38,831 bases of DNA. Source: Acaryochloris sp. IP29b_bin.137 (GTDB lineage Bacteria > Cyanobacteriota > Cyanobacteriia > Thermosynechococcales > Thermosynechococcaceae). The notes beneath the pieces were generated by a model. It was not told where the DNA came from, searched no databases, and saw only the letters and a list, made by a program, of their open reading frames with translations. The stretch's first letter is position 1. Every line of letters begins with the position of its first letter. The DNA is taken from positions 1-38,831 of the forward strand of contig NZ_JANQOP010000367.1 of the NCBI RefSeq assembly GCF_028285745.1. Reading direction: 5' to 3'. Of this stretch, positions 26,858-33,807 are shown piece by piece. A program made the position numbers and the translations under genes.

Positions 26858-27593
26858 TCAACCAGTCATGCAGATCAGCTGCAGCAGAAGGGCTATCGGG
26901 GAGAGAGCTAGACTGACTGGCATTTTCTAACCGCTGTACAAGCCGATTGTATTCGGTGTGGTAGAACGTCTGCTCACGCTCTGCAATAAAGGTCTGTTCA
27001 GTGCCTGAAACCTTTTGGGCAATCAACGCTGGAATATAGGCCAGTTGAAATTTCTCATTTAGATGCCTTAAGTTGGCCTCAATCTCACCCGTTTGCATCA
27101 GGTGAATCCCCGTTAACAAGACTCGAAAGACATATAGCAACGGCTTTACCCAGGCTGGAGAGTCTTGGGTAAACAACCGCCATTGCGTGCGAACAAATCC
27201 TAGATAGTGATGGCTGTGGTGACGGGTGATGCAACGGGTTGCGATCGCTTTCAGGGCATCATGCTCAGGCGATGACTGCACAATCAGCGGCGAGTAGAGC
27301 TGTTCTAGCACATAGCCATTCCGCTTTAGCAACAGCCCGATAAATTTTTTGACATCATGCGTCACAAGATCCAGCTCTATTCCCATCTGTTCTGAGGAAA
27401 TTTCGCGGGTTTCTGGTCCCATCTGCAGACCAATCACATCCCTTAATGGCAGGATATGAACGCCTCGCAAGTCATAGTCAGAATCAGCAGAGGGAAACCC
27501 ATATAAGTGGGCACCACTAATCGTGGCAAACAAAAGCGGGGAAGGCTGTTTCGTTAATACTTCCTGAAACTGTGATGGTAGCTCAAATCTCAT
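26832..27593 (-). CDS. Predicted nucleotidyltransferase (DNA polymerase beta-like fold)
   Basis: The 253-residue protein shows the MNT/Pol-beta signature of the COG3541-like group: SGAHLYGFPSADSDYDLRGV at residues 26-45, giving a GSxxYG-like strand-turn and the paired acidic metal ligands DxD (Asp39 and Asp41). A downstream ELDLVTHDVKKFIGLLLKRN supplies the likely third acidic residue. LEQLYSPLIVQSSP is shared with the gene at 30172 as ECLYSPLIETATP. The substrate is unknown; related proteins are often only called predicted nucleotidyltransferases. It converges on CheA with a 26-base overlap and has no obvious partner. Confidence 0.8.
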   Translation of the reverse strand: MRFELPSQFQEVLTKQPSPLLFATISGAHLYGFPSADSDYDLRGVHILPLRDVIGLQMGPETREISSEQMGIELDLVTHDVKKFIGLLLKRNGYVLEQLYSPLIVQSSPEHDALKAIATRCITRHHSHHYLGFVRTQWRLFTQDSPAWVKPLLYVFRVLLTGIHLMQTGEIEANLRHLNEKFQLAYIPALIAQKVSGTEQTFIAEREQTFYHTEYNRLVQRLENASQSSSLPDSPSAAADLHDWLINIRLAAG

Positions 27594-27849
27594 CCGTTCC
27601 CAGGTATCTCAAGTTGATGCGGTTCAGTCGCTGTAGAGAACATCATAGACGTTCAAGACACCCCTCAGGGGAATTTCGCAAAAATTAGGTTATCCCCCAC
27701 AAATCAAACAGGATAAAAAACCGAAATTATACGGAGGATGATCAGTGAATTAATTTTTATTCTAGAAGAGGGTAAATCAATTGTATCCAAAAGCACAAAA
27801 TTCAAACGCAATACGCTTGGTTTACTGAGATCCAAAATAAATAACTAAA

Positions 27850-28155
27850 ATGCAAGAACGACTAGGGCAGAACAATCAATTTTCTTGGGCGGACAACCTG
27901 CTATTTGGCAAAGGGAAGAATTCATTTATCGGTAACTTTCTTAAGTTTTCAAGTAGTGTTTGTGCTGTGGCAGGAGGCGTTATGCTCTCCTCCAATACTG
28001 AGGTTAGCAAATATGGTTTTATCCTCTTGGCATTGAGTTCAAGCCAGATATTTATATCTAGCTCAATTGCTGGCAACAAGGGCTTGATGATGTATGCAGC
28101 ATCACTCTTTATTTTTGTAGACTGCTTTGGGATTTATCGATGGTTGCTGTACTAA
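27850..28155 (+). CDS. Small membrane protein, unknown function
   Basis: The 101-residue protein has a polar N-terminus and three predicted hydrophobic segments: about 30-48 (FLKFSSSVCAVAGGVMLSS), 53-72 (YGFILLALSSSQIFISSSIA) and 77-100 (LMMYAASLFIFVDCFGIYRW). I do not recognise a family. It overlaps the start of the Coq4-like gene by 16 bases, so the two are almost certainly one operon and possibly a functional pair. There is no visible ribosome site before ATG 27850. The 256 bases upstream hold only a short CCCCTCAGGGG palindrome near 27661. Confidence 0.65.
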   Translation: MQERLGQNNQFSWADNLLFGKGKNSFIGNFLKFSSSVCAVAGGVMLSSNTEVSKYGFILLALSSSQIFISSSIAGNKGLMMYAASLFIFVDCFGIYRWLLY

Positions 28156-28766
28156 ATATACATGAGGGAAAATCACATCCTCAACAGACTAATTCTAATA
28201 GTAAAGAAACCTCCAATACAACGGTGTCCCCTTTATGTGCCTTAACGGCTGATTCAGATATTGGCGGGATGAAGCTCGGAGATGCATATCAAAAATTTGT
28301 CAAAGATCAACAAGCTGACATCCCCTTATCTGTTTGGTTAATTGAGAATCCAAGCAGTCCTATCTCTTTGCCTGGAAGTGTCGATCTGAGAGGACATGAT
28401 TGTATACATCTGCTGCTTAACCGAGGGATGTCCCTCTTTGATGAAGCATTCGTGATTGGCTACACCATGGGGAACTGTGCCAATATTGGCAACCATCATA
28501 TTTCTATTTATAAACTATTCTCTAAAATTTGCTTTCCCGATGCTTATCAGTTTAATAGCTTCCATATGCGGGCTTTCGATTTTGGTTTTATGTATGGTCA
28601 AAAAGTAAAGTTTCAAAATATCCATAAGGTTAATTTCGACCAGTATAGCGATCAACCGATTCATGACCTGCGCGTCCATTTTGGCATCAATCTAATGGAA
28701 GTTCACTGTTTATGGAAAGCTGAACAAATATTGTTGAATTCTAGTCCGTTGATGGCGGCTGCTTAG
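28140..28766 (+). CDS. Coq4-family protein
   Basis: The 208-residue protein carries the Coq4 metal-binding motif HDxxHx11E exactly: His86, Asp87, His90 and Glu102 in HDCIHLLLNRGMSLFDEAFV. The helical segments after it (VIGYTMGNCANIG; FDFGFMYGQKV) also fit. In mitochondria and some bacteria Coq4 acts in the ubiquinone pathway, as a scaffold and reported C1-modifying enzyme. Cyanobacteria do not make ubiquinone, so here a role in another quinone or lipid pathway is only a guess. About 80 N-terminal residues are variable and polar. It overlaps a small membrane protein gene upstream, which might anchor it. Confidence 0.72.
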   Translation: MVAVLNIHEGKSHPQQTNSNSKETSNTTVSPLCALTADSDIGGMKLGDAYQKFVKDQQADIPLSVWLIENPSSPISLPGSVDLRGHDCIHLLLNRGMSLFDEAFVIGYTMGNCANIGNHHISIYKLFSKICFPDAYQFNSFHMRAFDFGFMYGQKVKFQNIHKVNFDQYSDQPIHDLRVHFGINLMEVHCLWKAEQILLNSSPLMAAA

Positions 28767-28920
28767 ACTGAGAGGTTTTCCATCTTTTTCGCATACTCAT
28801 ATCTGCAATATTTTTGCTGCTATCTACATTCATCGATACTATAAGAGCATAGCGTTCTCTTAGTAAAATTAGTTCGACCTATGCCGTTTTCAAGACTCAA
28901 AGATTTCAGGTAATCACTAC

Positions 28921-30093
28921 ATGAGCAATCTTAATTCTTTCTCCTTTAAAAAGCAGGAATTGGTCAGTCAAATCTTGACAGCCATTCAATCCTCACAAAA
29001 TGGATATTGGCAATTCAATCTCGGCAATTCCACTCATCCTCATCCGCAGGCCGCTTACTTAGGGATTAATGACTCAGGCACCTTATGCTATGCGGGTCGT
29101 CATCGCTTGAGTGGTGAGTCCTTCTTACGAACCATTAAACGGTTTAATTTGTCAGCTCGGCAGGAGAAATACAAATCCTATTTTTCAGAGTGGGCTGCAA
29201 ATTTACAGCAGGATAGTGTTTCGATCTGCACCGTGATGACCGACATGCTCTTAAAGCGAATCATCACCCCCAAAGAATTGAGGCAAGCCTTAAAACAGAA
29301 AATTCTGCTCCAGATGGATCATCTATTAGCGGCGGAACAAGGGAATGCCCATTTTTTCCCTGACGCCCAACTCGACTCGATTGATCCCCTGCTGGGGTTT
29401 TCGGGGCATGAAATTGTCAGTGAAGGGTTGGTCCGTCAAAAGAAATGGGAACTCATCAAGCCCTTGATTCTCTCTATGGATGGGATTCCAATTGTTAATA
29501 CTAAGATATTGAATCAGACTGACTTACCGCCGCTGCACCGTAAATGGTTAGACCGAATCTCTCGACATGAAAAATCCCTAGAACAAATTTCTGTGGCAAT
29601 GGGCAAAGACCCCTTAGAAGTTGCCTCGCTCTTTGCCCAATGGGTGCAATTAGAGCTGGTTGAGATTGAAAGGCCGATGCAATCTGATTGTGCTCCCGTC
29701 ATGATTATTGATGATTCACAGCTCCTGATTAAACAATTCGATCATCTCGTGAGAGCCCTAGGGCACCAAGTGATTGCATGCCAAGAGTCTGAAAAGGCTG
29801 TTGACAAAATTCATAAGGTCAATCCGTCCATGGTATTTATTGATATCAATATGCCTGGCATCACTGGATTTGAATTGGTGAAGCAGATTCGCCAACAGAG
29901 CAGAATTGCTTCGATTCCCCTTGTGATCCTGACGGGTGAGCAAAAATTATCCAACAAATGGCGTGCCCAGTGGAGCGGGTGTGAATTTCTCACGAAGCCC
30001 TTGGGGATATCTGAAATCAAATCCTTTCAATCCCAGCTAAAGGATCTGATTCAACAATTTGTTGAAGGAGAACAGCATTTGGCCGCTGCGTAA
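28921..30093 (+). CDS. Second PatA/PixG-type response regulator, stand-alone
   Basis: The 390-residue paralogue of the gene at 17507 has the same two-part plan: an N-terminal PATAN-type region (about 1-255) and a C-terminal receiver with MIIDDSQ, the phospho-acceptor in FIDINMPG, and FLTKPL. It has no chemotaxis genes beside it and starts a new transcript after a 154-base gap. It could be phosphorylated by the CheA encoded 2 kb upstream, or by another kinase. The receiver stretch LSNKWRAQWSGCEFLTKPL is identical in the two proteins. Within it 29 bases are identical in the DNA, well above the surrounding similarity. Confidence 0.88.
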   Translation: MSNLNSFSFKKQELVSQILTAIQSSQNGYWQFNLGNSTHPHPQAAYLGINDSGTLCYAGRHRLSGESFLRTIKRFNLSARQEKYKSYFSEWAANLQQDSVSICTVMTDMLLKRIITPKELRQALKQKILLQMDHLLAAEQGNAHFFPDAQLDSIDPLLGFSGHEIVSEGLVRQKKWELIKPLILSMDGIPIVNTKILNQTDLPPLHRKWLDRISRHEKSLEQISVAMGKDPLEVASLFAQWVQLELVEIERPMQSDCAPVMIIDDSQLLIKQFDHLVRALGHQVIACQESEKAVDKIHKVNPSMVFIDINMPGITGFELVKQIRQQSRIASIPLVILTGEQKLSNKWRAQWSGCEFLTKPLGISEIKSFQSQLKDLIQQFVEGEQHLAAA

Positions 30094-30171
30094 TGTCGCA
30101 AGCACCGTATTGGGCAAGCACCATATTTATCGTTGCGCCTAACATCGCCCTGCCCAGATCTCACTGGGGTC

Positions 30172-31083
30172 TTACACCATGCTTTGTCGTGCTTTGATCA
30201 AAAAGGCATTGGCTTGCTCATAGTTAGGCCGTTCCGGGAGTTGAGTGTGGGCGAAGGCTTGTTCAAAGTCCTGGTGAAGTTGGAGTCGCCATTGATCCAC
30301 TTGAGGCCAAGTCCAATGCTGATATTTTATCCCCAAAAGTTTGTCGCGATAGTCACGCATATCAACAGGAACAAACCCTTCTTTAAGGACGGTAATGCCA
30401 GACAAGAGCAGCCGAATCAGATGCATGGCATGCTTCCAGCGGATCTGGCCTTTGGACCGTAAATCCTGCTCCATTTTTTTGAATTGGGAGAGGGCATAGC
30501 CATTGTAGGTTTGATAGACCAATCGGGATAAAAACATCTGGCACTGATCCAGCAATGCAAGGGCCAAGGGCGTTGCTGTTTCAATCAGGGGAGAATAGAG
30601 ACATTCCAACACATTGGGATTGGCTTTGAGAGCCAGTAAAAGGAACTTTTGCAGTTCCCAATAGCATTCTTGAGCCGGTTTATCCTCAATTTGCTCCGGG
30701 AGGCCATAGAGAGACCAGTGGAGGGGGGCTGGGGGGAGATAGATACCTCTGCGATCGCAATCGGAAAACGAGTCATCCAAACCATAGGCCCGCGACCCAA
30801 CTACACAGCGATAAATCACGTAGTCTTGCAAATTGTAGTCTGCTAAAAAATCCGAGTTTTGCTCTAATCCCTGAGTTTGGTACTGTTTGCGCAGGCTAAA
30901 CTGTTGTCGTTGTAAACTTAAACAACGGCCATCGGGCAACTCAATCTCGTAGGAATGGGAATTATCGGTGGGGGCTTTGACAATCTTGCCAACGGCTCCA
31001 GCAAGACAGGTTCCCGACTCGGTGCAAGCATCAACCCGAGTGACCACTTGAGTTCCTAGAGGCACAACGAGTTGAGGCTGCAT
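30172..31083 (-). CDS. Predicted nucleotidyltransferase with extra N-terminal domain
   Basis: The 303-residue protein has the nucleotidyltransferase signature GSRAYGLDDSFSDCDRRG at about 96-113, including the DxD-type acidic pair, and the family segment ECLYSPLIETATP. It is related to the gene at 26832 but carries about 90 extra N-terminal residues. These contain VVPLGTQVVTRVDACTESGT and an EIELPDGRCLSLQRQQFSL strand-rich part that looks like a small beta-barrel; I do not recognise it. The frame opens at TTG 31089, but ATG 31083 is preferred. It is divergent from the Hsp70 operon, with a near-perfect palindrome 35 bases upstream. The substrate is unknown. Confidence 0.78.
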   Translation of the reverse strand: MQPQLVVPLGTQVVTRVDACTESGTCLAGAVGKIVKAPTDNSHSYEIELPDGRCLSLQRQQFSLRKQYQTQGLEQNSDFLADYNLQDYVIYRCVVGSRAYGLDDSFSDCDRRGIYLPPAPLHWSLYGLPEQIEDKPAQECYWELQKFLLLALKANPNVLECLYSPLIETATPLALALLDQCQMFLSRLVYQTYNGYALSQFKKMEQDLRSKGQIRWKHAMHLIRLLLSGITVLKEGFVPVDMRDYRDKLLGIKYQHWTWPQVDQWRLQLHQDFEQAFAHTQLPERPNYEQANAFLIKARQSMV

Positions 31084-31117
31084 GATCAATTCGTTTGCTG
31101 GCTGCTGTGAGTATTGT

Positions 31118-31141
31118 TATTGTAGTGCGTATACTACAATA
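31118..31141. promoter_or_regulatory. Palindrome between nucleotidyltransferase and Hsp70 operon
   Basis: TATTGTAGT (31118-31126) and ACTACAATA (31133-31141) form a perfect 9-base inverted repeat with a 6-base spacer. It lies 35 bases upstream of the minus-strand nucleotidyltransferase start and about 290 bases upstream of the Hsp70-like gene. No T run follows, so it is more like an operator for a dimeric regulator than a terminator. Confidence 0.45.
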
Positions 31142-31180
31142 CGCTTCGAGGACGAATGTAGCAAGGCTTTAATCCTCAAC

Positions 31181-31387
31181 TCAAGCTATCCGTAGCCGGA
31201 TCTTCCTGTACAGATCCATACTCCAATAGACTTTAATCCGTAACCTTAAGGTTTGACTTTGTGATTGTTGCTGTAGCTGTTCTTGCACCCTGATTCGGAA
31301 GGTCTGCTCAGCTTCAATTTCATCCCCAATTTATCGCTGGGTGCGAGCGGCAATAGGCTCCTTTTTTCGACCCCGTGAGCCCAGCAA
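31181..31387 (-). pseudogene. Possible small gene with an internal stop
   Basis: A 69-codon minus-strand frame runs from TTG 31387 to TGA 31181, with one TAA at 31331-31333. Before the stop it reads LGSRGRKKEPIAARTQR. After it comes IGDEIEAEQTFRIRVQEQLQ and a basic tail ending in IRLRIA. The composition is protein-like and coherent on both sides of the stop, so it may be a recently broken small gene. I do not recognise it. It occupies most of the 340-base gap between the nucleotidyltransferase and the Hsp70 operon. Confidence 0.3.
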
Positions 31388-31419
31388 TGTTTTGTTTATG
31401 ATGGAAAAACATTGTGATC

Positions 31420-31426
31420 AGGAGGT
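31420..31426 (+). promoter_or_regulatory. Strong ribosome binding site of the Hsp70-like gene
   Basis: AGGAGGT matches the anti-Shine-Dalgarno sequence almost completely and ends three bases before ATG 31430. It is the strongest such site in the window and supports efficient entry of ribosomes into the five-gene chaperone operon. Confidence 0.75.
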
Positions 31427-31429
31427 CCC

Positions 31430-33625
31430 ATGGGGGAGATTGTTGGCATCGACCTAGGCACAACGAATTCCGTCGCAGCTTTTAAGTTTGCTGAGGTTGA
31501 GGTGGTTACCGCGCCAGACAATACGCCTCCCGAGCGACAATTGACGCGCTCAGCAGTGACCCTCAATGACCAACAACTGATTGCGGGGCAAGCGGCCTAT
31601 CATCAACTCCGCGCTGACCCTGCAAATGTGGTGGTGTCTGTGAAACGACTGATGGGACGTAGCATCTCGGATCCTGAGGTGCACCGACAGCAGACCCACC
31701 TAAACTATCAGATCACCCAAGCGAAAACGGGCACTGAGCATAGCTTAGTCATTAATTTGGGAGACCAGCAGTATCAACCTGAGGATATTTCTGCCGCCAT
31801 CCTCAAAAAAGTGGTGGCCAATGCCCAAGCCTTTCAAGCCAAGCTCGGTCAACGCCAAGCCATTACAAAGGCAGTTATCACCGTACCGGCCTATTTCAAT
31901 GACAAACAACGCTACGCCACCCGTACAGCAGCAGTGCGTGCCCATCTCGACCCCATGGAATTACTACCCGAGCCAACGGCGGCGGCTATTTCCTATGGCT
32001 TTCGACCGGATGAAGCTAGCGAGGTCAAAACGATTCTAGTCTTCGACTATGGCGGCGGCACCTTTGATGCCTCTTTGCTGACGATCAGTGACAACCAGTT
32101 TATTGAACTAGGCAAGGCCGGTAATTTGTGGCTAGGCGGCGATGACATCGATCAAAAAATTATTGAGTATGTCAAAGCCGAGGTGGCCCAACAGGAGGAG
32201 ATTGAAGATCTAGAAGCCCTTATCCATCAGATGCCAGCCTTTCAGCGCCTTCGCTTTCTGGCCGATCTAAAAATTGCTGCGGAATGGGCCAAGGTGGCGT
32301 TGAGTTCCGCCCCGTCGGTTCATATCGTCCCCCCTACCCCCCTTCTCGATCCGCTGGGAATGCCGCTCATGGTCGATGTGGAACTCCCTCGCGATCGCTT
32401 TGAAGCGATGATTCACCCCATGGTTGAACCGACCCTTGCAATCGCCCAGGATGCCATTCGCTCTGCTGGCTACACGCCCGATCTCGTTGATGTGGTTTTG
32501 ATGGTGGGGGGCTCCTCTCAGATTCCGTTGGTGCAGCAGCTGGTGCAGGCAGAATTTGGCACCGAGAAAGTGGTGGTGCATCCTCGCCCCATGAGTGCAG
32601 TGGCAGAAGGCGCAGCCATTGTATCTTCCGGTCTGACGGAGCGCGTGGGGACGGTCTCCCGCGATTATTTTGTGCAGTTGGTGGAGGGGCCACACAAAGT
32701 AATCAGCCAAGGAGCGGTCCTGCCGGTACTCACCATCCAAACCTTCAAAACGGTGGTGGATGATCAGCAGTTGATTGGCTTGGAGTTGCTGAATCGCGAC
32801 GATAGTCAGGACATCATGGAAACCATTGGCAAAATCTGGCTGCCGCTACACAAGCGCCATCCGAAAGGAACGGAGGTGCTGGTGACCCTAGAACTCGACG
32901 AACAGATGGGGGATTTGCAGGTAACGGCAGTCCTCAAAAATGAACCAGAGACAAAGGTCAGTAGCCGCTGTTCTCGGGGCGGAGTCGATGAAAAAATCAA
33001 TGATGAATTGGACGAATTAATTCGCGATCTGAACGCCCGACAATTGTCAGCAGACCAAGTTCGGCTATTGAGCCAGCAGGTTAGTCAAGTGGTGCGACTC
33101 TCCAACGAGATTATTGATGCCAAAACAGGTGAGGAACGACCGGATTTGCGAGATCGCGCCCTCCAGGAACACGAAGCCCTCAAGTCTCGGCTGGACGATG
33201 AATCCAGTCAGGCATCGACCTGGGCCTATGAATGTGATTTTTGGGTGCAGACCTATAGCTTTATCATTCCACCCGATCAGCAGGAGCGATTGCGTCAGAT
33301 CGCGGAGCAACTGCGGGAAGCTATCTTCCGCAAAGATCTTGCCGCGATGCAGGTTGGCATTCAAGAGGCCGCGCAGGAGTATCATCGCCTCCCTGATCGC
33401 GTTCTGTTTTTACAGCGCTGCCGGACTGCGATTTACAACGCCAATCAAGACTCCCCCCTGCAGGGCAGCACCCTCAATGACCAGAAAGAGCAGCTTGTTG
33501 TAGCGCTCCAGCGTCAGGATTGGCCCCAGGCCGATCAGATTCAAACTGAGATGTTACCCGCGGTGGAATACTGGCTCAACCGCCATCCTCCCACTGCACG
33601 AATTCGCACGGAGCTGAGTCAATGA
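31430..33625 (+). CDS. Divergent Hsp70 (DnaK-like) chaperone, first gene of five-gene operon
   Basis: The 731-residue protein has a complete Hsp70 ATPase domain: DLGTTNS (8-14), VITVPAYFNDKQR (149-161), EPTAAAISYG (181-190), FDYGGGTFD (205-213, where DnaK has DLGGGTFD) and LMVGGSSQIP (357-366). After about 410 a substrate-binding-like part is diverged. From about 530 to the end there is a long helical region with many Glu, Gln and Arg. It has no DnaK-type C-terminal tail and is about 90 residues longer than DnaK. It is therefore a specialised Hsp70, not the housekeeping copy. Its TGA overlaps the next ATG (ATGA), and genes for J-like and GrpE-like proteins follow, which points to a dedicated chaperone cycle. 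Confidence 0.9.
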   Translation: MGEIVGIDLGTTNSVAAFKFAEVEVVTAPDNTPPERQLTRSAVTLNDQQLIAGQAAYHQLRADPANVVVSVKRLMGRSISDPEVHRQQTHLNYQITQAKTGTEHSLVINLGDQQYQPEDISAAILKKVVANAQAFQAKLGQRQAITKAVITVPAYFNDKQRYATRTAAVRAHLDPMELLPEPTAAAISYGFRPDEASEVKTILVFDYGGGTFDASLLTISDNQFIELGKAGNLWLGGDDIDQKIIEYVKAEVAQQEEIEDLEALIHQMPAFQRLRFLADLKIAAEWAKVALSSAPSVHIVPPTPLLDPLGMPLMVDVELPRDRFEAMIHPMVEPTLAIAQDAIRSAGYTPDLVDVVLMVGGSSQIPLVQQLVQAEFGTEKVVVHPRPMSAVAEGAAIVSSGLTERVGTVSRDYFVQLVEGPHKVISQGAVLPVLTIQTFKTVVDDQQLIGLELLNRDDSQDIMETIGKIWLPLHKRHPKGTEVLVTLELDEQMGDLQVTAVLKNEPETKVSSRCSRGGVDEKINDELDELIRDLNARQLSADQVRLLSQQVSQVVRLSNEIIDAKTGEERPDLRDRALQEHEALKSRLDDESSQASTWAYECDFWVQTYSFIIPPDQQERLRQIAEQLREAIFRKDLAAMQVGIQEAAQEYHRLPDRVLFLQRCRTAIYNANQDSPLQGSTLNDQKEQLVVALQRQDWPQADQIQTEMLPAVEYWLNRHPPTARIRTELSQ

Positions 33626-33807
33626 AGTTGACGTGTCCCGTGTGCGATCGCACGGCCATTGATGGTAACATCTGCCCTAACTGCGAAACGGATCTCTCTT
33701 CGATTCGATTACTGATGACACTTCCAGAAGTTGCTGAGCCGCAGAGGAAATGGCTCCTGGCCCTTGTCATTGTGCTCCTGCTGGGGGTGATGGGCTGGAT
33801 GGTTTGA
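33622..33807 (+). CDS. Tail-anchored zinc-ribbon protein, second gene of Hsp70 operon
   Basis: The 61-residue protein has one zinc ribbon, CPVC (5-8) and CPNC (18-21), a short acidic link, and a single hydrophobic segment at the very C-terminus (about 43-61, KWLLALVIVLLLGVMGWMV). It is probably an integral membrane protein with the ribbon in the cytosol. Its start overlaps the Hsp70 stop by four bases, and its TGA shares one base with the next ATG (TGATG), so translation is coupled on both sides. An attractive role is to recruit the Hsp70 or the helical-repeat protein to a membrane; this is inference from layout. I know no named family for it. Confidence 0.8.
   Translation: MKLTCPVCDRTAIDGNICPNCETDLSSIRLLMTLPEVAEPQRKWLLALVIVLLLGVMGWMV

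Noticed and set aside
33750..33806. Upstream start of the helical-repeat protein
   Set aside because: The extra 19 residues are the zinc-ribbon gene read in another frame; the TGATG overlap marks the true start.
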